In this document: one piece after another, positions 27,515 through 37,074 of the stretch
How the letters are laid out: each line of letters begins with the position of its first letter
Position numbering within the stretch: position 1 is the first letter of the stretch
From: Gemmatimonadota bacterium
GTDB taxonomy: Bacteria > Gemmatimonadota > Gemmatimonadetes > Longimicrobiales > Gaopeijiaceae
Assembly: GCA_028873595.1 (NCBI GenBank)
Contig: JAPPOV010000026.1
Location: 1 to 64,000, forward strand
Length of the DNA: 64,000 bases
Direction of reading: 5' to 3'
Position numbers and translations under genes: made by a program
The notes under the pieces: generated by a model
What the model was told of the DNA's origin: nothing
Seen by the model: the letters and a program-made list of their open reading frames with translations, nothing else
Database searches by the model: none

Positions 27515-29197
27515 TCAGTCACGCACGAGCTTGCGATACTTGAGCCGGTGGGGCTGTGCGGCCTCGTCACCCAGGCGGCGTTTGCGATCTTCTTCGTATT
27601 CCTGGTAGTTGCCCTCGAACCAGGTTACCTGCGAGTCACCCTCGAAGGCGAGGATGTGCGTGCAGATCCGGTCGAGAAACCAGCGATCGTGAGAGATCAC
27701 CAGCACGCATCCGGCGTAGTCCAGGATCGCGTTCTCCAGGGCGCGGAGGGTGTCCACGTCCAGATCGTTCGTCGGCTCATCAAGGAGCATGACGTTGCCA
27801 CCGGACTTCAGAAGCTTTGCGAGGTGGAGCCGGTTTCGCTCACCCCCGGACAGCACGCCAACTTTCTTCTGCTGGTCGGCGCCACGGAAATTGAACCACG
27901 ACAGGTATGCTCGAGGATTCACTTCGGCGCGGCCGAAGTTGAGGACATCGGCACCTCCGCTGACTTCCTCGAACACCGTCTTGTCGCTGTCGAGTTCGTC
28001 GCGGGACTGGTCGACGTAGGCGAGGTCGACGGTCTGACCGGTTTCCAGGTCGCCCGCATCGGGTGACTCCTCTCCGACAATCATTCGGAACAGCGTGGTC
28101 TTTCCGGCCCCGTTCCCGCCGATGATGCCGACTACGGCGCCGGGTGGGATGTCGAACGTGAGGTCCTCGATGAGCAGCAGCTCACCGAAGCCCTTTGCCA
28201 GGCTGTCGGCCTTGATGACCACGTTGCCCAGGCGAGGCCCTTTCGGGATCAGAATCTCTGCTGTCCGGACCTGCTCACGTTCATCGGCGTTCAGGAGTTC
28301 CTCATAGGCGTTGATCCTCGCCTTGCCCTTCGCCTGCCGTGCGCGGGGCGACATGCGAATCCAGTCGAGCTCGCGCTCGAGGGTCTTTTGACGTGCTGAC
28401 TGGGACTTTTCTTCCTGGCGAAGACGTTCCTGCTTCTGCTCGAGCCAGGACGAATAATTGCCTTTCCATGGAATCCCCTGACCCCGGTCCAACTCGAGGA
28501 TCCATTCCGCGACGTTGTCGAGGAAGTACCGATCATGAGTGATGGCGACGATGGTCCCCGGAAATTCAGCGAGGTGGTGCTCGAGCCAGGCCACTGATTC
28601 CGCGTCGAGGTGGTTGGTCGGCTCGTCCAGCAGAAGCATGTCCGGCTGTTCGAGGAGTACTCGGCAAAGCGCGACACGGCGCCGTTCGCCACCCGAGAGC
28701 GTCGTCACGTCGGCGTCACCGGGGGGAAGACGGAGGGCGTCCATGGCGATCTCGATCTTGCGATCGAGGTCCCACGCGTTCGTCGCGTCGATGCGGTCTT
28801 GTAGCTTCGCCTGCTCTTCAATGAGTGCGTTCATCTCCTCATCGGTGGAGACGTCGCCGAAGGCCATGCTCACCTCTTCGAATCGCTGGAGGAGATTGCG
28901 CGTCTCGGAGACGGCGAGCTCGACGTTACCGCGAACGTCGAGGGACGGATCGAGCTCGGGCTCCTGGGCGAGGTATCCGATCTTGGTCCCCTTGGCGGCC
29001 CAGGCTTCCCCGAGGAAGTCCGTATCCAGACCCGCCATGATCTTGAGAAGTGAGCTCTTACCGGATCCGTTGGAGCCTACGACGCCGATCTTCGCACCGG
29101 GATAGAACGACAGATTGATGTTCTTGAGGATCTCCCGTTTCGGCGGGACGATCTTCGAGAGCCGATGCATGTGGTAGATGAATTGCGGTCCGGACAT
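27515..29197 (-). CDS. ettA: Energy-dependent translational throttle protein EttA (ABC-F)
   Basis: A 560-residue soluble ABC-F protein with two ATPase domains and no membrane segment. Domain 1 has Walker [10 protein letters not shown], signature [13 protein letters not shown] and Walker [12 protein letters not shown]. The linker holds the P-site tRNA interaction motif with [20 protein letters not shown]. Domain 2 has [21 protein letters not shown] and [11 protein letters not shown]. The length and the linker match EttA, which binds the ribosomal E site and gates the first elongation step according to ADP/ATP ratio. It is transcribed alone or with upstream genes 167 bases away. Confidence 0.96.
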   Translation of the reverse strand: MSGPQFIYHMHRLSKIVPPKREILKNINLSFYPGAKIGVVGSNGSGKSSLLKIMAGLDTDFLGEAWAAKGTKIGYLAQEPELDPSLDVRGNVELAVSETRNLLQRFEEVSMAFGDVSTDEEMNALIEEQAKLQDRIDATNAWDLDRKIEIAMDALRLPPGDADVTTLSGGERRRVALCRVLLEQPDMLLLDEPTNHLDAESVAWLEHHLAEFPGTIVAITHDRYFLDNVAEWILELDRGQGIPWKGNYSSWLEQKQERLRQEEKSQSARQKTLERELDWIRMSPRARQAKGKARINAYEELLNADEREQVRTAEILIPKGPRLGNVVIKADSLAKGFGELLLIEDLTFDIPPGAVVGIIGGNGAGKTTLFRMIVGEESPDAGDLETGQTVDLAYVDQSRDELDSDKTVFEEVSGGADVLNFGRAEVNPRAYLSWFNFRGADQQKKVGVLSGGERNRLHLAKLLKSGGNVMLLDEPTNDLDVDTLRALENAILDYAGCVLVISHDRWFLDRICTHILAFEGDSQVTWFEGNYQEYEEDRKRRLGDEAAQPHRLKYRKLVRD

Positions 29198-29364
29198 CGT
29201 GCGGCTAAGGGTCGAGGGAAGGGGGTCTTTGGCGGAAAGCTAACTGCTCCCTGCCTGGCTGTAAGCGACGTGAGCCGGGGCTCAGGCCTCCGTTCATACC
29301 GGTGTCTTTGGGAGGTCGACGCTCGTCGGGATCGCCGTGACAGGTCGAGGCGCTACGGGGGCGG

Positions 29365-32300
29365 TTACTCTCCGCCGGGGCCGTTCCCGCGACGCGCGAG
29401 AGACCGGTAGTACTCTTCCACGAGGCGACGGTAGCCGTCGGGTACTTCGTCGGCTCCACTCAGCGTCGCTCGGCGCTCATCCTCACCCTCTACCTCGCGC
29501 CGCAGGCTGAATTCGAGTCGTTTCAGCTGGTCGACCAACTCTTCGCTCAGGTCTGAGAGAGCAGCCGGGTCACCGTAGACCTCGTCCCCCTGCAACGCCT
29601 GGAACGCCTCGATGAGGTCACGTAGCTCCTCCACCGGTCGGTCGGCGTTCTGGAGGTCCTGACGAAGCTCCATCAGCTGTTCCTCGCGTTGGCGGAACTC
29701 GCTCTGGAACTGACGGACCTCTTCGGCTGAGAACTCGCGGGGCGCTCCTCGGGTGGCTCCACCGAATGGGGACCCGGCGGAGCGATCGCCGACCCACCCG
29801 TCATTGCCGCCACCTCGGTTGGCATTGCCCTGCTGACCCTGCTGGCCTTGTTGGCCCTGTTGGCCCTGTTCACCCTGCTGACCTTGTTGACCCTGCTGAC
29901 CCTGCTGACCCTGAGCCTCGCTCAGGCGACGATCCATCGCCTCCATTCCGCGGACCAGGTCGCGAGTCTCGCCGAGCGCTTCCTCGAGTGGATTGTCAGC
30001 GCGCTCCGCACTCGCGCCCCGAGCAGCCTCGAGGCGATCACGAAGCATCTGGAGATCGCCTTCGATCTGGAGCTCCATGGTGACCGCGGACTCAGGATCC
30101 CACTGTTCGATCGTGCCTCGGGTGTACTGGAGCTTCTCCTTGAGCTTGGACTCGCGGATCTCGTCCGCGGCATCTCCGAGCTCTCGAGCCGCTTGCGGAT
30201 TATCCCGGCCTGCGCTGCGCGAGGCTTCGTCGAGGCGTCGCTCGAGGTCCTGGACGACCTCGTGCATCTGGTTCTTCCGATCTCTCAGTCGATCGATTTC
30301 GCCCTGTCGCTCCGGACCGCGCTCGCGAGGGAGCTCCCGTACGTCACGCTGTACTTCTCGTTGCTGACGCTGCAGCTCTTCGACGTCGGCGATCGCTTCT
30401 TCCGCATCCCGCCGCGCGCGTTCGGAGCGAGCGTCCTGAAGTTCACGGCGAGCGTCCTCGAGTCGGCGCAGTGCCGAATTCGCTTCAGACATCGCCTGTG
30501 AGCCACCGGATGCCGCGGCCTGCCGCATGTTTTCTGCAGCTCGCTGAAGATCCCGGGCCGTCTGCTCGAGTTCCGGGCTTTCCGTCTCGCGCGCCAGCCG
30601 CTCCAGCTGGCGCGCAGCCTCCTCCGTTTGGTCCGCCAACTCTCGCTGGGCGTCACCACCACCACCCTGCGCGTTCTGGTTCGCCGAAGCGCGGCGCTGC
30701 CTTTCGGCCATCTGCTCCTGTCGACGGGCGAGCTCCTGGAGTTGTTCAAGCAACTCGTCGACCTGGTTGTCCGCTTGCTGTTGCTCGCCTCGCTGAACCG
30801 TCTCGTACTGGTTCTTCAGCTTGTCGAGCTCCAGCTCGAAGAGGTCGGCGAGGTCATCGGCAGCCTGTTGGCCGCCGCCACCACCGCCACCCCCCTGTTG
30901 TTGCTGTTGCTGCACGTACCGCTCGTATGTCTCCTCGGCCTGCTGCAAATAGCGCAGCGCCTCCTGCTCGTCGGGCATCGCGTCCTGCAGCTCTTCGGCG
31001 TTCAGGTCGTCGATGGCGCGGGTCATGGCCTCGAAGGCCTGAGGCAGGACCGCTGACACATCTCTGAATCCTTCGTCCGTGTCGGTCAGGCCACGGTTCT
31101 GCATCCTTTGCAGAAGTGTGGTCACCTGATCCCGGAGGCGCGCCTGTGAGAGGCTCACGGAGACGACGTTCTCGCTGAACTCCTCCTCGGAGTATGTGCC
31201 GCGCTGCCGAATGAGATTGAACGTGGCCGCGATGATCTGCCGCTGCGTGTCGCTCAGCGCGGTCTCAGCGCCTCCGCCCCCGGCACCGGCTCCTCCTCCT
31301 CCCTGCTGCTCGGCTTGGCGGTACGCACGCTCGAAGGGGCGGATGTTGAGGAAGTAGATATCGCTGGTTACGACACGGCTGGAGCCGCCGCGGTTGTCCC
31401 GCACCATCGCGTAATAGGAGACGAGGTCCCCGACCTCGAGTTCCCACTCTTCGAGAAAGAGCGTGTGTCCTGTCGAGACTTCGGGAAGAGGGGTGCCTCC
31501 TCCACGAAAGACCGAAACGGTGTCCTCGCTCACCCCATTGATCGAATACACGAGGTCGATCGATCCGATGCCGTAGTCGTCGTCGGCCACCATCTCGAGG
31601 TAGATCTCTTCAATCGCCGAGGCGGGCATGTCACGACCTGGTGTGGAGAAGCGGATCGAGGGGTCCATATCCGAGAGCACGTCGATCCGATACTCGGGCG
31701 AGGCCGGTACCATTTCCCCGTTGTCCGAACGAGCCAGCGTCAATGCGTAGAAGCTGCCGTCCCCGACTGTAAATCGGCCGGTGAGCGTCCCGTCGGCTTC
31801 AACCGTGAGGTCGCTCACGACGACGTCATCGAGGAGGAGTTGGCCGGCACTGGTCAGCATTGTGGGCTGGATGTCGAGCTCGACGATCGTCCCAGGCAGA
31901 GCTGCCACGTCTCCACCTGCCTCGATGACCCGGGGTTGTAACCCGGTGTACCTCGGGAAATGGTAGGTCAGGGTCAGCTGGTCGACGTAGGGCAGGTCTG
32001 CAACGTCGATCGTGAACGTCGTGGAGCGAACTCCGGTCGACTCGACGAAATATTCCGTGGGTTCGTTCACGCCCAGCAGCAAGACCTCGAAGCCTCCATC
32101 GAGATCGTTGAGCATGCTCAGTCGCTGGAAAGACTGATCGGACTCTCCCTTAGTGAAGATCGACGCTTCGCTGGCGTCAAACCCATCGAGTGTCGCGGTC
32201 ACCATCTGATCGGAGCCGCGCGCGATCGTGACGTCGCCAGGAAAGACCCCTACCGAGTACGGATTCACGGATTCGGCTGCCGTGGTAGGGAAAAGCAGGG

Positions 32301-32838
32301 CGCTGAGTCCGAGCCGGAGGTGCGCTGGGCCGAGGAGGGTCGCGAAGAGCGCCAGAACCGCAAGCGCAGTCAGAGTACCACCGAAGCGATAGAGGCCGCC
32401 GCGTTCGATTCGCCGTCCGTACTGGACTCTCCGGGCCTGCTCCAGCGCGATCTCTGACACTCGGTGTGTAAGGGCCGGCGATGCCGAGCCCGAACCTTCG
32501 TCGAGCACACTGGTCACCGAGTTCTCGAGTGAGGGTTCGTGCTCCTCGAGATACATGGCGACCTGGGCATCGGTCACTCTGCGAAGGAGTGGGCGGACGA
32601 GGAACCACAGGGTCGATGCGACCAGCGTAATCCACGTCAGCGTTCGGAGCGCGACCACTGTGCCGGCATCGAAACGAGCACGTTCGAGTGCGAGTGCTGC
32701 GAGGAAGGTGACGGTGGCGGTGAGCGCCACGACCCACATCAGGCCGCGCAACAGCAGACGTGCACGCCAACGCCAGCGGACTCCGCGAACTATGTCGCTG
32801 ATCCGATTCTGAACTTGACGCCTCTCCGAACCCCTCAT
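29365..32838 (-). CDS. DUF4175-like membrane protein with long Gln-rich coiled coil
   Basis: An 1157-residue protein. Three hydrophobic helices occur in the first 180 residues (LLLRGLMWVVALTATVTFL; LTWITLVASTLWFLV; LTALAVLALFATLLG), followed by Ig-like extracytoplasmic regions and, from about residue 560, a long charged and glutamine-rich coiled coil. Low-complexity tracts include a QQQQQQGGGGGGGG run and nine QQG-type repeats. The layout matches DUF4175 proteins found with MoxR and vWA genes. ATG at 32838 has GGGAG six bases upstream and is preferred over TTG at 32865. It is the last gene of the nine-gene operon, 117 bases after the BatA-like gene. A role as envelope scaffold is inference. 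Confidence 0.82.
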   Translation of the reverse strand: MRGSERRQVQNRISDIVRGVRWRWRARLLLRGLMWVVALTATVTFLAALALERARFDAGTVVALRTLTWITLVASTLWFLVRPLLRRVTDAQVAMYLEEHEPSLENSVTSVLDEGSGSASPALTHRVSEIALEQARRVQYGRRIERGGLYRFGGTLTALAVLALFATLLGPAHLRLGLSALLFPTTAAESVNPYSVGVFPGDVTIARGSDQMVTATLDGFDASEASIFTKGESDQSFQRLSMLNDLDGGFEVLLLGVNEPTEYFVESTGVRSTTFTIDVADLPYVDQLTLTYHFPRYTGLQPRVIEAGGDVAALPGTIVELDIQPTMLTSAGQLLLDDVVVSDLTVEADGTLTGRFTVGDGSFYALTLARSDNGEMVPASPEYRIDVLSDMDPSIRFSTPGRDMPASAIEEIYLEMVADDDYGIGSIDLVYSINGVSEDTVSVFRGGGTPLPEVSTGHTLFLEEWELEVGDLVSYYAMVRDNRGGSSRVVTSDIYFLNIRPFERAYRQAEQQGGGGAGAGGGGAETALSDTQRQIIAATFNLIRQRGTYSEEEFSENVVSVSLSQARLRDQVTTLLQRMQNRGLTDTDEGFRDVSAVLPQAFEAMTRAIDDLNAEELQDAMPDEQEALRYLQQAEETYERYVQQQQQQGGGGGGGGQQAADDLADLFELELDKLKNQYETVQRGEQQQADNQVDELLEQLQELARRQEQMAERQRRASANQNAQGGGGDAQRELADQTEEAARQLERLARETESPELEQTARDLQRAAENMRQAAASGGSQAMSEANSALRRLEDARRELQDARSERARRDAEEAIADVEELQRQQREVQRDVRELPRERGPERQGEIDRLRDRKNQMHEVVQDLERRLDEASRSAGRDNPQAARELGDAADEIRESKLKEKLQYTRGTIEQWDPESAVTMELQIEGDLQMLRDRLEAARGASAERADNPLEEALGETRDLVRGMEAMDRRLSEAQGQQGQQGQQGQQGEQGQQGQQGQQGQQGNANRGGGNDGWVGDRSAGSPFGGATRGAPREFSAEEVRQFQSEFRQREEQLMELRQDLQNADRPVEELRDLIEAFQALQGDEVYGDPAALSDLSEELVDQLKRLEFSLRREVEGEDERRATLSGADEVPDGYRRLVEEYYRSLARRGNGPGGE
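29828..29913. repeat. 9-base tandem repeat encoding (Gln-Gln-Gly)n
   Basis: About nine head-to-tail copies of a 9-base unit (CCCTGCTGA and variants on the plus strand) encode repeated Q-Q-G in the DUF4175 protein, with one copy changed to E-Q-G. Because the unit is a multiple of three, expansion or loss would keep the frame. Confidence 0.85.
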
Positions 32839-32938
32839 GACCGTCTCCCGTTGCGACCTCGCCAACCTACGATCATGTGGACGAGACCCGCCAATACACC
32901 CTGCTTTACGCTCCAGCCCGACACACCGCGTCGGTGTT

Positions 32939-32953
32939 CATACACTGTGTATG
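32939..32953. promoter_or_regulatory. Perfect inverted repeat CATACAC-T-GTGTATG
   Basis: A perfect 7-1-7 inverted repeat lies in the 117-base gap between the BatA-like stop (32956) and the DUF4175 start (32838). It is AT-richer than its surroundings and has no T-run on either side, so it looks more like a regulator site for an internal promoter than a terminator. No regulator is identified. Confidence 0.35.
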
Positions 32954-32955
32954 TC

Positions 32956-35085
32956 CTAACCCACGAGAGCCCCTGCGGCTCCGGTCGCCCGTCGTGACAC
33001 CCAATTCGAAATCACCGTCTCGAGGGTGAAGAGAGCCAGCGCAGCCGCGAGAAGCCATCGCCACAGCGACTGACGCCGCTCCTGATCTTCTCGTTGCAGC
33101 TCGACCGCCTGCGTGAGACGCGGACTGCCGTCGTCGACGACGGTCGGTGCCTCGATTTGAAGGGTGAGCTCATCCGGCTCGATTCGTCCCAGACTCGATT
33201 CCTCAAGATCCACATTTACTGCGATCAAGAACGGTCGAGGAGGGTCGGCACCCGGCTGTCGCACCGTATAGAAGCCGTGCTCCTCGAGGGGCAGATATCG
33301 AGAGCCGTCACCTGCAGGTAGCGCCACGTTCCCACCGGTCGGAGAGAGCGCGATCTGATCCAGGCCTGCGGCGAGTCCCGCGGCTTCCGACGAGACGAGC
33401 CCCGCGGTCTCGAGCGCCTCCGGATCGGCCAGGTCGACCACCTGCCCGGCAACGAACCAGGGCAATGCCTCGGCTCGGCCACCGAGATACTCTGCCAGCC
33501 GGTGGACGAACGGCAGGTACACCGGCTGAAGCGCGAGATCGTTCCAGAACGCATCCAGAGACGTGGTCCAGACCAGAACACGGCCCTCACCGACGCGCAG
33601 CTCTGCCAGGGCGACTGAACCGTCATCAAACCGGGCCAGCACCGCTGCGGAGTCGGACGGTGTGAACCCCCGGGCACGGTAGAAGCGGGCTCCTGTGAAG
33701 TCCCCGCTTCGAGGCCCTGCGAAGACCTCGAATACCGGGTGCTCGTAATCAAGGTAGCCGAGGGTCCCACCGCGACCTTGAAGGCGGTCCTGGACGGCTC
33801 CGATCGTTCCGGGGAGCATGTCCGCAGCCGACGCAGGCCATCCGCCGTTCTGGCCGAGCGCGACGAGCACGCCTCCTCCCTCGTGGACAAACGTTCGAAG
33901 TCGCTCGGCAGAGCCTCCGTCGAGCTGGACGTCATTGATGAAAACGGCGGCAGCGTCTTCGAGATCGATCGGCCGGATGGTGCTGGAGCGACGGGCCCGT
34001 ACATCAAACCGCCCGTCGTCGGAGATCTGTAGAGCGCCCCGCAGATACAGACTTGGATCGGTCGAGCCCCCGGCTCCGTTCGCAATGAGAACTGAGAGAG
34101 ACGAGCCCGGGGAAAGAACGAAGTGATGCGAGTTGTCGGCTTTGAGGGCGTCGTCGTCGAGACGAACCGTCCCGGTCGTGTGGGGCTGCGACAGCGTGAA
34201 TGGCTGGAACTGGACCGGTTGGGCAGAGTTGGGATCGAGCATGATCTCGCGGGTCTGGATCTCTTGACCGTCGAGGTCGAGTGACACGTTGACGACCCGT
34301 GATGCGTCACCACCGCGTCGCACGATGCGCGCGGTTGGGGTGACGCGCTCTCGGCCGGCCACGATCTGCCGGGGCAGAGACACATCCGTCACCATCAGAT
34401 TGTCCAGTGCCTCCTCCCTGCCGATTTCGATCGGAATCAAGGAGCTGCCCGGCGGGAGGCGAATACCTTCATCCCCGGTCCAGCCGTTTCGCTGGAAGTC
34501 GCTGAGCAGGTAGACCTGCCCGAGCGCGAGTGTCGACTCCTCGAGAATCGTTTGGGCGACCTTGAGGGCGGGACCATATCGAGTCGTCCCCGAGCTGACG
34601 TCGAGTGTATCCAGAGCACCCTGAAGTCGAGTACGGTCGGATGTCGAACGGACGACGACGTCGGCTCCCTGGGCGAAGGTTACGAGAGACGCGCGATCGA
34701 GCGGGCCAAGGTCACCGAAAATCTGCTGAGCTTCGGTTCGTGCCAGATCGAGCTGGTCGCCGATCTCCATGCTGTAGGAGCGATCGAGCAGGACGACGAT
34801 CTCTCTCGGGCCTCCAGAGCCGAGAGCCATACCTGAACTCTGGTCCAGAAAGGGACGAGCGAACGCCGCAGCTACCAATGCGAGCGCGACTGCGCGAAGG
34901 GAGAGCAGGAACCAGTGCTGGATCCGTCGGCGTCGCTGCTCCTGGTACGGGATCTTCTCCAGGAACATCAGAGACGGAAAATGGACGACGTTCTTGCGCT
35001 GCCTGCGTGTAAGATGCACCACGATCGGAACGACGACGCCGGCGAAGCCGAGCAGGAAGAGCGGTACGAGGAACGCGAGGCTCAT
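32956..35085 (-). CDS. BatA-like membrane protein with vWA domain
   Basis: A 709-residue inner-membrane protein. It begins with the BatA N-terminal double-transmembrane region (FLVPLFLLGFAGVVVPIVVH; HWFLLSLRAVALALVAAAF), then a von Willebrand A domain with intact MIDAS DRSYS (D101, S103, S105), then Ig-like and class I glutamine-amidotransferase-like regions, and ends with a transmembrane helix (SLWRWLLAAALALFTLE). vWA domains of this type work with MoxR AAA ATPases. The start overlaps the DUF58 stop as ATGA (35082-35085). Confidence 0.87.
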   Translation of the reverse strand: MSLAFLVPLFLLGFAGVVVPIVVHLTRRQRKNVVHFPSLMFLEKIPYQEQRRRRIQHWFLLSLRAVALALVAAAFARPFLDQSSGMALGSGGPREIVVLLDRSYSMEIGDQLDLARTEAQQIFGDLGPLDRASLVTFAQGADVVVRSTSDRTRLQGALDTLDVSSGTTRYGPALKVAQTILEESTLALGQVYLLSDFQRNGWTGDEGIRLPPGSSLIPIEIGREEALDNLMVTDVSLPRQIVAGRERVTPTARIVRRGGDASRVVNVSLDLDGQEIQTREIMLDPNSAQPVQFQPFTLSQPHTTGTVRLDDDALKADNSHHFVLSPGSSLSVLIANGAGGSTDPSLYLRGALQISDDGRFDVRARRSSTIRPIDLEDAAAVFINDVQLDGGSAERLRTFVHEGGGVLVALGQNGGWPASAADMLPGTIGAVQDRLQGRGGTLGYLDYEHPVFEVFAGPRSGDFTGARFYRARGFTPSDSAAVLARFDDGSVALAELRVGEGRVLVWTTSLDAFWNDLALQPVYLPFVHRLAEYLGGRAEALPWFVAGQVVDLADPEALETAGLVSSEAAGLAAGLDQIALSPTGGNVALPAGDGSRYLPLEEHGFYTVRQPGADPPRPFLIAVNVDLEESSLGRIEPDELTLQIEAPTVVDDGSPRLTQAVELQREDQERRQSLWRWLLAAALALFTLETVISNWVSRRATGAAGALVG

Positions 35086-36002
35086 CGTGCCTTGCTCAGC
35101 CGTTCACGGGAGAGGAGGTATTCGAAGAGTGCGGCGTCCAGCGGCTTGGACGTGTCCAGAAGACGGTAATCGATCTGATTGTCCGTAAAGCGTTTCTCCA
35201 GCGCCGCGAGATGAGCGTTCATCATCGCGAGATAGTCTGCTCTCAGTTTGCCCGGAATGACGGGGATCTGCTGGCCCGTCTCGAGATCCTCGAATCCCGA
35301 CGACTCCTGGAACGGAAACTCGAGCTCGTACGGATCCATGATCTGGAAGACGATGACATCGTGCCCCCGAGCGCGGAGTGGTCCGAGGGCGCTCAACACG
35401 GCATCAGGATCTTCGTAGAAGTCCGAGATCACGACGAGGATGCCTTTGCGCCCGAGCATCTCGGTCACTCTGAGAAGAGGGTCCGCGAGAGACCCGGGCC
35501 GTCCGGCCGTAGCCCCATCCAGCGTATGCAGGATGGTGTCGAGATGCTTCATCGACGGTGGCACATAGTCGACGATTTCATGATCGAACGTCACCAGCCC
35601 GACGCGGTCGCGCTGCTTGTTCGAGAAGTATGTGAGGCACGCGGCGAGGTAACGAGCGTAGTCGAGCTTGGTGAGCGAGTGGCTTCCGTAGTTCATCGAC
35701 GCGGAGAGGTCGAGCAGAACGGAGAAGTTCGCGTTGGTATCGGCCTCGAACAGCTTGATGTAGTGCCGGTCCGTGCGCCCGTAGAGCTTCCAGTCGATGC
35801 GCCGGATGTCGTCACCGGGCATGTACGGACGATGCTCGGCGAAGTCGATGCTGAACCCCAGATACGGCGAGCGGTGGAGGCCGGTCAGGAATCCATCGAC
35901 GACGGTGCGCGCCAGCAGCTCGAGATTCCCGATCCGGCCCAGGACGGACGGGTCGAGGAACTGAGTGCCCGCGGCGGAGTGGCGGGGACGCGTGGTAGCC
36001 AA
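35082..36002 (-). CDS. DUF58 domain protein (vWA-like MoxR partner)
   Basis: A 306-residue cytosolic protein of the DUF58 family, which pairs with MoxR ATPases. The hallmark PGDDIRRIDWK lies at residues 62-72, and a vWA-like site DLSAS (98-102) keeps the D-x-S-x-S metal motif. The start is a TTG at 36002 preceded by AGGAAG at good spacing; no ATG is available nearby. It begins nine bases after the MoxR stop and overlaps the BatA-like gene by four bases. Confidence 0.92.
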   Translation of the reverse strand: MATTRPRHSAAGTQFLDPSVLGRIGNLELLARTVVDGFLTGLHRSPYLGFSIDFAEHRPYMPGDDIRRIDWKLYGRTDRHYIKLFEADTNANFSVLLDLSASMNYGSHSLTKLDYARYLAACLTYFSNKQRDRVGLVTFDHEIVDYVPPSMKHLDTILHTLDGATAGRPGSLADPLLRVTEMLGRKGILVVISDFYEDPDAVLSALGPLRARGHDVIVFQIMDPYELEFPFQESSGFEDLETGQQIPVIPGKLRADYLAMMNAHLAALEKRFTDNQIDYRLLDTSKPLDAALFEYLLSRERLSKAR

Positions 36003-36011
36003 GTCGGCTTC

Positions 36012-37052
36012 CTACATTCCTGAAGACGGCTGGGGTGCATGCTCGATCAGCATGTCCACCAGCTCTGCAGCGGATTTCCCTTCGGATTCCGCGTGGAAAT
36101 TCGTGAGTACGCGGTGGCGCAGGACGGGTTGGGCGAGGGCCCGGATGTCCTCGAATGTCACGTGGTAGCGCCCTTTCGTGAGTGCTCGTGCCTTCGCCCC
36201 GAGCACGAGATACTGAGCGGCCCTGGGAGAGGCCCCGTACGCCACCCACTTCTTCACGAAGTCGGGGCTGTCACCGTTCTTGCTCGGGCGGGTCATCCGT
36301 ACCAGACCTACGGCATAACGAAGGACGGACTCGGAGACGGGCACGCGCCGCACCAGCTCCTTGAACGCGATCAGGTCCGGACCGGTGACGGCGTGGCTGA
36401 ATTCGGGTGTGAGATTCCCCGTGGTTGAACGGATGACCTCGAGCTCCTCCTCCTCGGGAAGGTGCTCGATAGCGATCTCGAACATGAAGCGGTCGAGCTG
36501 AGCTTCAGGCAGAGGGTATGTGCCCTCGAGTTCGATCGGGTTCTGCGTCGCGAACACGTAGAACGGTTCGTCCAGCGAGTATGTACGGCCCTGGACTGTG
36601 ACCCGGTGCTCCTGCATGGCCTCGAGCAGCGCCGCCTGGGTCTTTGGCGGAGTCCGATTGATTTCGTCGGCCAGGAGGATGTTCGAGAACACCGGGCCCG
36701 GTGAGAACACCATGGAGCGTCGACCCGTCTCCGGGTCTTCCTGAATGATGTCCGTGCCCGTGATGTCAGAGGGCATAAGGTCCGGCGTGAACTGAATTCG
36801 CGAGAACTTGAGATCGACCACTTGGGCGATGCTGTGGATCAGCAGGGTCTTTGCGAGGCCGGGAACGCCGATCAAAAGGCTGTTCCCGCCGACGAAGAGG
36901 GAAAGCAGGACTTGCTCGATGACCTCATCCTGTCCGACGATCAGCTTGCGAAGTTCCCTGATCATCTGCTCGCGGCCGTTCTTCAGCTTGTCCGCCAGTG
37001 CTACGTCGTTGGCATCGTCCAGCTGGACGGTTCCGATCGCGTCGTCAGCCAA
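36012..37052 (-). CDS. MoxR-family AAA+ ATPase
   Basis: A 346-residue AAA+ ATPase. Walker A GVPGLAKT (62-69) and Walker B ILLADE (125-130) are intact, as are NRTPPKTQAALLEAMQE and FATQNPIELEGTYPLPEAQLDRF, diagnostic of MoxR. MoxR proteins act as chaperones that load metals or assemble complexes through vWA partners, several of which are in this operon. The start is TTG at 37052 with GAGGGAG upstream. It lies 22 bases after the second DUF4159 gene. Confidence 0.95.
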   Translation of the reverse strand: MADDAIGTVQLDDANDVALADKLKNGREQMIRELRKLIVGQDEVIEQVLLSLFVGGNSLLIGVPGLAKTLLIHSIAQVVDLKFSRIQFTPDLMPSDITGTDIIQEDPETGRRSMVFSPGPVFSNILLADEINRTPPKTQAALLEAMQEHRVTVQGRTYSLDEPFYVFATQNPIELEGTYPLPEAQLDRFMFEIAIEHLPEEEELEVIRSTTGNLTPEFSHAVTGPDLIAFKELVRRVPVSESVLRYAVGLVRMTRPSKNGDSPDFVKKWVAYGASPRAAQYLVLGAKARALTKGRYHVTFEDIRALAQPVLRHRVLTNFHAESEGKSAAELVDMLIEHAPQPSSGM

Positions 37053-37074
37053 GAGTGTTCTCCCTCGGGGGTTA

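Noticed and set aside
29828-29913. Possible CRISPR array
   Set aside because: The repeats are 9 bases without spacers and encode QQG in frame; it is a coding tandem repeat.
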